A DNA stretch of 64,000 nt, taken from the NCBI RefSeq assembly GCF_001705665.1, contig NZ_MDHA01000053.1, positions 124,001 through 188,000 on the forward strand. Reading direction: 5' to 3'. Shown one piece after another: positions 47,657 to 55,756 of the stretch. A model generated the notes under the pieces. The model was given only the letters and a program-made list of their open reading frames with translations. It was not told the DNA's origin and searched no databases. Each line of letters begins with the position of its first letter. Position 1 is the stretch's first letter. Source of the stretch: Thioclava sp. SK-1. Lineage in GTDB: Bacteria > Pseudomonadota > Alphaproteobacteria > Rhodobacterales > Rhodobacteraceae. Made by a program: the position numbers and the translations under genes.

Positions 47657-47793
47657 CCATCTAGCCTTGAACATATTAAAGCGCCGTATGGCCTAACCCC
47701 CTGGAAACATCACCAACAACCGAGGAAAGAGGAAAAATTCCCAGCTGATGCTGCCGGAAATAATTTACAAAAATGTCACTTCGTTTCGTAAAA

Positions 47794-47823
47794 TGCGCAA
47801 ATATTCCTTTACTGCGCAATATT
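47794..47823 (+). repeat. 19-bp-phase tandem repeat TGCGCAAATATT / TGCGCAATATT
   Basis: TGCGCAAATATT at 47794-47805 and TGCGCAATATT at 47813-47823, starting 19 bp apart, about two helical turns. This same-face spacing is typical of operator pairs. It lies 58-87 bp before a small membrane-protein gene, within the 321-bp gap after lon. Confidence 0.5.
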
Positions 47824-47880
47824 GTTTCGCGTAAACGTCACAAGCCTGCTATAAAGACCACACACTTGGGAGGAAGTGAC

Positions 47881-48075
47881 ATGCAACAGAATCAAAATTC
47901 GCGTATCGCTCAATCGAACGATGGGTATCAGTCTGTCTTGCGTATTCCTGTTTGTGGGTCCCGTCAGGTCTCAGTTTCTAAGTCATTACAACAATTGCCG
48001 CCGGGATGGTGGATTGCTCCCGTACTTCTTTTAGATGTCGCGGTGATTATGACGGTGGTGTCTTTGCTACGCTGA
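47881..48075 (+). CDS. Small single-pass membrane protein, 64 residues
   Basis: The start is set by a strong GGGAGGAAGTGAC-ATG. The protein is polar at first (Gln/Asn-rich MQQNQNSRIAQSNDG), then PPGWWIAPVLLLDVAVIMTVVSLL at the end forms one membrane helix. TATAAA at 47850-47855 is a possible -10. I do not recognise the family. The good ribosome site and the repeated motif upstream argue that it is real. Confidence 0.6.
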   Translation: MQQNQNSRIAQSNDGYQSVLRIPVCGSRQVSVSKSLQQLPPGWWIAPVLLLDVAVIMTVVSLLR

Positions 48076-48086
48076 CAGGCGCGTTC

Positions 48087-49436
48087 TTACCGTGGTAAAA
48101 TAAGTTCCGCTTTCAGCCCCCCAAGGCTGGGGCTTTGACCCAATTGCAGCCGCCCACCATGGCTGCGCGCGATATCAGCACAAATCGACAAACCCAACCC
48201 AACGCCCTGCCCCCGATCTTGATTTCGGGCAGGGTCCAGCCGTGTAAAGGGGCGCATTGCTTCTTCACGTCGCTCTGGGGCGATGCCTGGGCCGGCATCC
48301 TCCACCACGATCCGAACCGTGCGCCCGGCCGGAAAAACCGAGACCTCAGCCTGAGAGCCATAACGGATCGCATTGCCGATCAGGTTGGATACAGCGCGAC
48401 GAATATCGTCAGGGCGCAACTGTATGACAACAAGCCCCGCATCCGGGCATGGCCCCAGTTGAACCGCCTGCCCCACGCGTTCACCCTGTATCACCTGCGC
48501 GCGCACCAACTCCGCCAGGTCCGTGCGTTCGGCGGGGGCCGCCGTTGCATCACGGTGGGCAAAATCCAGAAATGCGTCAATCAACCGCCCCATTTCATCC
48601 ACGTCGCGCTCCATTTCCGCGACATCGTCTTGGCCATCTTGATCAACAGGTAACATCGACAGGCCCAGTCGCAACCGCGTCAACGGTGTACGCAAGTCAT
48701 GGCTGATGGCCGATAACATCATGGTGCGCTGTTCAATATGGCGATCAATTCGGTTGCGCATGTCCAGAAAGGCTGCGCCTGCAGAACGAACCTCACTGGC
48801 GCCAGCCACCCGATATGGGATGGAGCGGCCCTTACCAAAGGCGTCCGCCGCCAAAGCCAAGCGCCGAATGGGGCGCAGCTGATTGCGCAAGAACAAATAG
48901 GCCACCGCCGTCATCAGCAGGCCCACTGCCACCATCAGCACCAACAGCTGATGCGGGTTGGAGGCGGATACACGAATACGCTGAAACCCGATCTGCAGTG
49001 GTCCATTATCCGTATCAACGATCAGCCGCACATATGATCCATCGGATAGGTCGATCACCCGGATCCCGGGCACGTTGGCGCGCAGCGTTTCGATCACCAC
49101 CAACCCGGTTAAATCAAAGAACCGCCGTAAATCTGTAGTTTGCGCCAAAAGGTCTGCCTTGGGGGGCAGCTCTAATGCCAATTGCAACGGATCCGCCAAT
49201 TTGCGCGCCGCCATCAGGCCCCGCGCGGCATCAGCTTGGCCTGATACAGTCGTCGCGATCAGCACGATCTCGCGCTGCATTGTCGACGTCATTTGCAATG
49301 TCACACGTTCAAAATGCCGTTGAATGAACACGATCGACACGACAAGCTGTATCGTAACAACCGGAACCAACAGGATCAATGCAGCCCGTCCATACAGGCC
49401 ACGCGGCATCAGATGTTTAAGCCAGGTGAATTTCAT
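48087..49436 (-). CDS. EnvZ-like sensor histidine kinase without adjacent regulator
   Basis: 449 residues. Membrane segments lie near residues 16-38 and 165-185, with about 125 periplasmic residues between. HAMP follows, then H-box SAISHDLRTPLTRLRL, N-box SNLIGNAIRYG, G1 EDAGPGIAP and G2 GVGLGLSICADIA. This is the EnvZ/HisKA layout. No response regulator flanks it; the divergent neighbour is an MBL-fold gene. The regulator must be encoded elsewhere. Confidence 0.9.
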   Translation of the reverse strand: MKFTWLKHLMPRGLYGRAALILLVPVVTIQLVVSIVFIQRHFERVTLQMTSTMQREIVLIATTVSGQADAARGLMAARKLADPLQLALELPPKADLLAQTTDLRRFFDLTGLVVIETLRANVPGIRVIDLSDGSYVRLIVDTDNGPLQIGFQRIRVSASNPHQLLVLMVAVGLLMTAVAYLFLRNQLRPIRRLALAADAFGKGRSIPYRVAGASEVRSAGAAFLDMRNRIDRHIEQRTMMLSAISHDLRTPLTRLRLGLSMLPVDQDGQDDVAEMERDVDEMGRLIDAFLDFAHRDATAAPAERTDLAELVRAQVIQGERVGQAVQLGPCPDAGLVVIQLRPDDIRRAVSNLIGNAIRYGSQAEVSVFPAGRTVRIVVEDAGPGIAPERREEAMRPFTRLDPARNQDRGQGVGLGLSICADIARSHGGRLQLGQSPSLGGLKAELILPR

Positions 49437-49478
49437 GTCAGAAGTTTAGCGCCACCAGAACGGAAGGGGAAGCGTAAG

Positions 49479-50375
49479 ATGTTGGTTGAACTGCTGCCCG
49501 GCCTGCGCCGACTGCGCGCCCCCAACCCCTCGGCCATGACAAAAGATGGCACCAATACCTATATTCTGGGCCATGACCGGTTGGCAGTGGTGGACCCCGG
49601 CCCAGATGATCCCGCGCATATCGCGGACATTATCCGCGCGGTGGCACCTGGCGCGCATATCACCCATATCCTGGTAACCCATGCCCATCTAGATCACAGC
49701 CCCGCCGCCCGTCGCCTGTCCGCGCTGACCCAAGCGCCGGTTTATGGCTATGGCCCGCCCGATGCCGGGCGCCCGCCCTATATGCAAACCCTTGCGCAAA
49801 CAGCAAATCTGGGCGGTGGCGAAGGCGTGGATCTGGCCTTTGCGCCCGATATTTCCATCGGACATGGCAAGGATATCATTGGCGCGGATTGGACCGTGAC
49901 GGCATTGCATACACCGGGCCATTTCGCCAACCATCTTAGCTTTGTGTGGCACCCTGGGCATAGTGCGATTGGCCCGGTTGTTTTCACGGGGGATGTGGTG
50001 ATGGGCTGGACCAGCACATTGATCTCGCCGCCAGACGGCGACCTGCAAGGTTATTTCGACAGTTTGGATCTGTTGCAATCGGTCAACGCCGCGCAGTTTT
50101 TCCCTGGCCACGGTGCACCTGTGACACAGCCTCATACACGTATTGCCGAGCTAAGAGCACATCGACACGCCCGCAGTGCGCAAATTCTTACGGCGCTGCG
50201 TGATGGTCCGGCCTGTGCCCTTACCTTGGCGCAGCGGATCTACCCTGACATCCCAAAGGCCTTATTGCCCGCCGCCGCGCGCAACACCTTCGCTCACCTG
50301 ATTGATTTTCAACAAAAACACATCGTAACCCCTGAGGGACAGCTCTCCTATTCAGTCAAGTTTTCGCTTTGTTGA
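49479..50375 (+). CDS. MBL-fold hydrolase (LACTB2-like)
   Basis: 298 residues. Metal motif THAHLDHSPAARR (HxHxDH), further ligands in HTPGHFANHLSF and TGDVVMGW, and FPGHGAPV. A C-terminal helical winged-helix-like domain (RSAQILTALRDG, AAARNTFAHLIDF) puts it in the LACTB2 group, whose members act as thioesterases or endoribonucleases. The ATG at 49479 has GGAAGGGGA upstream; the frame extends further into the divergent kinase gene without a signal. Confidence 0.88.
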   Translation: MLVELLPGLRRLRAPNPSAMTKDGTNTYILGHDRLAVVDPGPDDPAHIADIIRAVAPGAHITHILVTHAHLDHSPAARRLSALTQAPVYGYGPPDAGRPPYMQTLAQTANLGGGEGVDLAFAPDISIGHGKDIIGADWTVTALHTPGHFANHLSFVWHPGHSAIGPVVFTGDVVMGWTSTLISPPDGDLQGYFDSLDLLQSVNAAQFFPGHGAPVTQPHTRIAELRAHRHARSAQILTALRDGPACALTLAQRIYPDIPKALLPAAARNTFAHLIDFQQKHIVTPEGQLSYSVKFSLC

Positions 50376-50434
50376 AAAAACCTTGAAAGACCCCTTGCAC
50401 GCCGAAAATCTCACGTCTATACAGCGCCTCGTGT

Positions 50435-50509
50435 TCCGGCGTAGCTCAGCGGTAGAGCAGTTGACTGTTAATCAATTGGTCGTAGGTTCGATCCCTACCG
50501 CCGGAGCCA
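50435..50509 (+). tRNA. tRNA-Asn (anticodon GUU), island attachment site
   Basis: Cloverleaf with acceptor stem TCCGGCG/CGCCGGA, anticodon loop CTGTTAA (GTT), T-arm GTAGGTTCGATCCCTAC and encoded CCA; 75 nt. A tyrosine integrase gene starts 163 bp downstream, so the 3' half is the likely attL of the following island. The attR copy is not in the window. Confidence 0.95.
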
Positions 50510-50672
50510 TAATCAACCTAACCAGTTGATACTGAAAGAAAACGGAAACCAGCTCCGTTCACTTTCTCCCTCACGTGCGACCCTGGCACACAGGCCGCAC
50601 ACATGAGGGGCACAAGCGGCTCACACTCTGTGTCTCCTGTTGTCTCACGACGGATCAACCGTCGGGACCATC

Positions 50673-52778
50673 ATGACGACTTGTCGATATCTGCACCGCA
50701 AGGGCAACCGCTTTCACTTTCGCCGGCGGCTCCCCGGACTTTCTTCATCCATTCCTGCAATTTCTTTGCCCTTGGGGACGACAGATCAAAATCTTGCGCA
50801 TAACTGGGTGAGACACCTGACCCAGGAGTCCGACCAGATGTTCGATAGTTTCGTTTTCATGGCGCCGCCGCTGCCCGACGATCTCGTGGCCCGGTATTTC
50901 CGCCATTGCCTCGAAGCCAGCCTGTTCACCCTGCGGCGCCAAGTGCGCATGGCCCGGATGAGCGGCAGGTTCGGTGCCGACGATGAAACGCGCCTCTCCC
51001 TGATGCCCATGATCCTGCAGAGCCTTCTGGAGGATGGCATCCGCGACAGCCTCCCGCTGCAGCGGGTCGACCCTGAATGGTCGCCGGAAACCCTGGGCAT
51101 CGCGATGCACCTTTATTCCGTGGAAGCCTGCCGCATCCAGTCCCCGGAAGAAACGCGCCGGATCCAGCTGACCTTTCCGGACATCAAGACCTCGGACCTC
51201 ACCAGCGCCGAGCATACCGGGCAACTGCGCGAAGCGTACATCGCCGCCCGCCTCGCAGCCTTGCGCGATGGAACCACGCCGACAAGCTTCACCGCTTGTC
51301 GCGATGAACTGCAGTACTGCGTTCCGGCTCCCACCGAACGAGATGTTGTGATGGACGACCGCATAGGCGTCGAACCGTCGCCGGCCCCGCAAGCCTCCGA
51401 TCCAACATGGTCCGCTTCGCTCGAGCATCATGGAATAGAACCGACAACCCCTTCGGCTTCAGCGCGCGTAGCTGACTTTCGAACGCAGCAAGCAGCCGAT
51501 ATTGCACGTCCGGCCCCGAAATCCGTCTGCAAGACCATGGCAACCCTCGCCGATCATTTCGCGGCTTGTAAGGATGCCGCCCTGGTCGCCGATTCCGACA
51601 CTTGGTCCCCAGACATCGCCCATGTCTTCTGGCGAGCCGTGCGGTCCGAAGCCATGACGCCAGCGGTTGCGGGGCAGCGCGAATCCGACATCAGGCGCTT
51701 TATGTTGATCCTCGGGATCACAGATGTGTCACAAATTACTCAAGCAAAATTAAGCCACTGGAGTGATATCCTTAGGCAATTTCCGAAGAAATTCCTGCGT
51801 TCGGACAAGGATGCCCATCAGCAACTGGAGGCCATCCTACTGGGGGCAAAGCATCTCGATGCCAAGGACAAGGGTCTTGCCGCCGATACTTTTCGCCGCC
51901 ACGTAAAGTCGATCGAACTTCTGATCAAACGCGCCGTTGCCGAGGGTTTGGCAGAACTGAAGGAGTTGGACCTGAAGGCTATCAAGCCAAAGAAGACCTC
52001 AGGGCGAAACAGACACAAGAAACGAGCAAGCTTCACGCCCCCGGAAACCAACCGCCTTTTGTCACATTCCCTGTGGACCGGCGCGGCCTCCGCTGCCCGT
52101 CGTCATGTTCCTGGGCCCGTCGTCACACGTGACGGCGCCTGGTGGATCCCGTTGATCCTTATGTACACGGGCGCTCGCCGTGCTGAAATCGCTGGGATGC
52201 TGGCGTCGGATATCCAGGAAGTCGATGGCATTCCCGCATTCATCATCCAGTCGAACCAGTACCGAGGCATCAAAGGGGAGCCAAAAGACGCCGGTCCCGA
52301 CGAAAAGCTTACCCGCATCGTTCCCATCCACTCGCAGTTGCTGGACCTCGGCCTTCTAAATTATGCCGAACACATCCGCACCAAGGGACACTCCCTGTTA
52401 TTCCCTGATGTCGTTCCCAAGCCGCGCAAGGGGTCAGTACGGGCAAAGGCCGAGGATCCAGCGCTCCTCGTACAGAAGTTCGGTGAGCGGTTCGACGACG
52501 CTTGGCACAAGTCAATGGCTATCGCGCTGAACGGCAACCCGCGCAAACTGTGCATCCACAGCCTCCGCCATTTCGTCAACAACACCCTGATCCATAAGCA
52601 GGAAGTCCACGAAGTTACGCGGCTTGACCTACTCGGGCATGTGGAAGGCTCCGAGGTCCAGAACACAAATACGTCGACATACAGGGAAGAAACGCCGATG
52701 GCGATCAAACGCGAGGCAATCGAGAAGCTGCCCCGATTGGAGGCGAGTTTGTCAGCTTGGGAAGTGGCGGGGAGGTAG
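50673..52778 (+). CDS. Tyrosine site-specific integrase
   Basis: 701 residues, longer than typical integrases. The C-terminal catalytic domain has the arginine in GARRAEIAGML, HSLRH (H-x-x-R), LLGHVEG and the nucleophile tyrosine in TSTYREE. A core-binding/SAM-like region precedes it (about 300-430); the N-terminal 280 residues belong to the long integrases whose start reads YLHRKGNRFHFRRRLP. The ATG at 50673 is preferred to a TTG at 50640. It sits behind tRNA-Asn and probably moved the island. Confidence 0.9.
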   Translation: MTTCRYLHRKGNRFHFRRRLPGLSSSIPAISLPLGTTDQNLAHNWVRHLTQESDQMFDSFVFMAPPLPDDLVARYFRHCLEASLFTLRRQVRMARMSGRFGADDETRLSLMPMILQSLLEDGIRDSLPLQRVDPEWSPETLGIAMHLYSVEACRIQSPEETRRIQLTFPDIKTSDLTSAEHTGQLREAYIAARLAALRDGTTPTSFTACRDELQYCVPAPTERDVVMDDRIGVEPSPAPQASDPTWSASLEHHGIEPTTPSASARVADFRTQQAADIARPAPKSVCKTMATLADHFAACKDAALVADSDTWSPDIAHVFWRAVRSEAMTPAVAGQRESDIRRFMLILGITDVSQITQAKLSHWSDILRQFPKKFLRSDKDAHQQLEAILLGAKHLDAKDKGLAADTFRRHVKSIELLIKRAVAEGLAELKELDLKAIKPKKTSGRNRHKKRASFTPPETNRLLSHSLWTGAASAARRHVPGPVVTRDGAWWIPLILMYTGARRAEIAGMLASDIQEVDGIPAFIIQSNQYRGIKGEPKDAGPDEKLTRIVPIHSQLLDLGLLNYAEHIRTKGHSLLFPDVVPKPRKGSVRAKAEDPALLVQKFGERFDDAWHKSMAIALNGNPRKLCIHSLRHFVNNTLIHKQEVHEVTRLDLLGHVEGSEVQNTNTSTYREETPMAIKREAIEKLPRLEASLSAWEVAGR

Positions 52779-52935
52779 GAACCCCAATCAAGCTATCCAA
52801 TTCCAGTCAAAACCATGATTTTAAGGTGAACTACGCAACCGCATCTCGTGTTTCTATCCACCCAAGTTGCCCAAGGCGCCCAGACTCAAGATCGAGATTT
52901 TCGACACACTGTTAAAAGGCTACCTAGGGAAAGCA

Positions 52936-54750
52936 TCATACCTCCTGCATTTGGCGGAGTTCCGGTACTCTCTCAGGAAATTCAGGGTACCGCGCGGCCT
53001 GCACGGCCTCCCATGTAGCCCCACGCTTCGCCAATTCAGAGAACTGAGTGCCCGCGCCGACGCGATTGAAGACGCTATTCACGACGCAGGCCCACTCCCA
53101 CATCAGACGTGACAGAGGGCCCGAAGTATCTTGGCGCTGCCATACTTGCATCAGGTCCAGCCGATCTCCCAATCGTAGCCCCAGCATCGCAACAGTGTAG
53201 CTCGCCACATTTACGTAGCCCTGCTTGAAGATTGACTTGGCATCCTTTGTCTTGATCTGCTTTTCGATAGCCTTGAATAGGATGACCTTGGCGATCATCT
53301 CCTTATACCATGTGACGTCGAGCGTATCGGGTACGATCCCTGGCTCCTCGTCCAGAGCAGCCATAAAAGCAACAAAGTTCTTCTCGCCACCCAACGCCAC
53401 TTGGTTCGGAAGGCCGCGCCAGCTTTCATGATATTTGGCGAGATCGTTTTTCGTAAGTTTACGTCGCGTGGGGATGACTTCCTGCAGACGCTTCCTCTGC
53501 GCTTTGGTGCGGCCGTCCCGGAGCATGGCCACCGCGTATGCCCCGGCGGCACGTTCGTAAAACCACCGTCCTGTTCCATCCGGACACCAAGTCTCGTTCG
53601 CAAGTTTCTCGAACTCGACGTGAAAGGCCCGGTTCGCCGAAAGGTCTGACGTCTTCACCGCGGTCTGACTGTTCGCATACTGCGAAATTCGCGAGATCAA
53701 CGTCTCACGCCCCTGATCTTCGCCATCGCGAAGGATCACGACCTTGGCCGGGATCATCACGCGCGAGAGGTCAAGATCCCGGTTGTCGCGACTTGAGAAG
53801 TAGATCGAGGACGTGGTCTGCCCCCCGTTTACAATCTGCATACCTTTCATGAGAGAAATGCCGACTTGTCCATCCTTGGCCTTTGTGAACTCAGCCTCAT
53901 CACAGACGATGACCAAGCCATTGTTGTAGGCAAGAAAATGGCCGGGTTCTTCAATGAGAGTCTTCATAATACCGGCATTCACTTTCTTGCGCGTACCCAG
54001 AAAGGATCGCACGTTCGCCTCGAGCAAGGTGGTGTTGAAGCGTTCGTACAGCGCGCGCAGTACCTCCGCCGGGATCGCTGTCAGGGCATAGTCATAATCG
54101 GCGGTCGGGTCTGCCACATGAACACAGGGCAAAGGGCGACCGATTGCTTGCTCGAAACTTACGGCAATCTCGTCCCGTGGCTTTCCCGTCGTGTGGCGAA
54201 AGAGACGCTCCATGTCCATAGCTTCAACTTGGATCAGCCGGCCTTCCACTTCACGCGCAGAGAAATGTTTCGACTTGGTCTGCCCGTCCGTCAGGACAAT
54301 GACGCGCAGCTGGTCGAGATCATGCCACCGCCGCTCCAGCGTCTCAACAAGCTCGAGAACAGGGCTCGTCGGATCAAGTCGTCCGGAGAGTTTCCCCGCA
54401 CCCGCATTTGCGGCGAAAGTCACAGCTGCTTTCGCCACGCCACCCACATCTGAATCCCTGAGCTGCGTCAGGTGGTCGGTGCCGAGATAATGCGTCAGGA
54501 AAAGGTCGATCCGGGTATCATCGCCGGAAATGCTGTAGCCGGAAATCCGCAGTTTGGCATTCCGGATCGTCCCCTCCCAGTGACAGACCTCCGGTGCCTC
54601 CGATATCCCCGCCGCGCTCACGTCATCCATCGCGAGTTCGGCGAAGATCAGTTCTTCCTGTGGGAAAGCCTCGTCTGGGTTGCAGGCCCGTTCGGCCATA
54701 ACTCCTTGGACATGGTTGCGGAACTCGGCGTGAAATTCAGACAGGTTCAT
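52936..54750 (-). CDS. AIPR-family protein (abortive-infection phage-resistance type)
   Basis: 604 residues. The AIPR domain is recognisable in the middle: VRSFLGTRKKVNAGIMKTL, FLAYNNGLVIVCDEAEF, and GMQIVNGGQTTSSIYFS. The domain occurs in abortive-infection and MZA-like defence operons; its enzymatic role is not established from sequence. The start at 54750 has GGAGAG seven bases upstream and overlaps the DUF4420 stop codon region by 14 bases. It is the last gene of the operon. Confidence 0.87.
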   Translation of the reverse strand: MNLSEFHAEFRNHVQGVMAERACNPDEAFPQEELIFAELAMDDVSAAGISEAPEVCHWEGTIRNAKLRISGYSISGDDTRIDLFLTHYLGTDHLTQLRDSDVGGVAKAAVTFAANAGAGKLSGRLDPTSPVLELVETLERRWHDLDQLRVIVLTDGQTKSKHFSAREVEGRLIQVEAMDMERLFRHTTGKPRDEIAVSFEQAIGRPLPCVHVADPTADYDYALTAIPAEVLRALYERFNTTLLEANVRSFLGTRKKVNAGIMKTLIEEPGHFLAYNNGLVIVCDEAEFTKAKDGQVGISLMKGMQIVNGGQTTSSIYFSSRDNRDLDLSRVMIPAKVVILRDGEDQGRETLISRISQYANSQTAVKTSDLSANRAFHVEFEKLANETWCPDGTGRWFYERAAGAYAVAMLRDGRTKAQRKRLQEVIPTRRKLTKNDLAKYHESWRGLPNQVALGGEKNFVAFMAALDEEPGIVPDTLDVTWYKEMIAKVILFKAIEKQIKTKDAKSIFKQGYVNVASYTVAMLGLRLGDRLDLMQVWQRQDTSGPLSRLMWEWACVVNSVFNRVGAGTQFSELAKRGATWEAVQAARYPEFPERVPELRQMQEV

Positions 54751-55756
54751 CAGCCGTCTCTCCAAGCATCTCGAACATCATGTCCATGGATTTTGGTGTC
54801 TCATCGAGGCTCTCGATGTCGAGGTCGTATTGCGCATTGCGGATCTGGCCCGGTAGCGTGGCGCGGCGTAGGCAGGGGAAGCCCTCCTGCACCCGGAAAC
54901 AATGTACGTCCCCGGACAGCAGCTTGCGGGTGTATCGGTCGGCATGATCATCGAGATACCGCGATAGCAGCAGCAGGGCATCGAACTGCTTGCGCACGCC
55001 GGAACCATCCATGATCTCGCGCAACCGGTTCACGGTTTGCGTCAGGGTTTCACCCGCCTCATCCTCGGCAAAGCGGATAGCGCAGAGGAACATCGGCCAG
55101 CGGTCGGAATCGAGTTGGTCAATGGAGTTGATCCGGGCAAGGAACCCCTGAGCCTTCGCCGTGCTCTTCACTTCAAAGGCACCGCTTTCGACATGGAAAT
55201 CCTGCGCCGCCTTCAACGGTCCCTGCCAGCTGTCCAAAGCCACCAGAGCCGATCCCGTGTGCCCGATCAGCGCCTCCAGCATGATGAGTTCTCCCAACAA
55301 ACCGGCCTGTTTCTCTGTCGAAAGTGGCTTGCGGCGCTGGTTGGCCATGAACTCCTGCCACTCCCTCACCCGCACAAAAAATGCGTCAAGCGCCGCCCGG
55401 GGCGTCACGCTGCCGAGATGTTCGAGGTGCCGCAGAATGTTGACCGCCATCAGGGCAAACAACTCGTGGGATCCGTCGATCAGCCGCACAAGGGCGACGG
55501 CCTCGCGCCCCACCGACCCATTGCCGGACGGTAGCCGCATGACATCAAAGCCCCCACCTCCGGGCAGCCGGTCGGCAGGCTTGATCGTGCCGGCCGGAAA
55601 GTCGACGACAATGGCTTCACGGCTCCCGGGGAAACTGCGTCCCGCGTGGAAGACCACCGCGCCGTTCCGGTGCAGCGGTGAAAGCGCCCAATCCTCGCCG
55701 TCCACATCCTTCAGCGCGCGCCACGTCCGGGCGAGCCCCTCCTCAGTCCAGGTCAT
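54737..55756 (-). CDS. PD-(D/E)XK-motif protein, DUF4420
   Basis: 339 residues. A nuclease-like core is seen in KQAGLLGELIMLEAL and DFHVESGAFEVKSTAK (D...E-x-K), the hallmark of the PD-(D/E)XK fold. This family sits regularly between Z1 and AIPR genes. Candidate nuclease or DNA-binding partner of the system. The start overlaps the Z1 stop codon by 14 bases, so it is translationally coupled. Confidence 0.87.
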   Translation of the reverse strand: MTWTEEGLARTWRALKDVDGEDWALSPLHRNGAVVFHAGRSFPGSREAIVVDFPAGTIKPADRLPGGGGFDVMRLPSGNGSVGREAVALVRLIDGSHELFALMAVNILRHLEHLGSVTPRAALDAFFVRVREWQEFMANQRRKPLSTEKQAGLLGELIMLEALIGHTGSALVALDSWQGPLKAAQDFHVESGAFEVKSTAKAQGFLARINSIDQLDSDRWPMFLCAIRFAEDEAGETLTQTVNRLREIMDGSGVRKQFDALLLLSRYLDDHADRYTRKLLSGDVHCFRVQEGFPCLRRATLPGQIRNAQYDLDIESLDETPKSMDMMFEMLGETADEPV

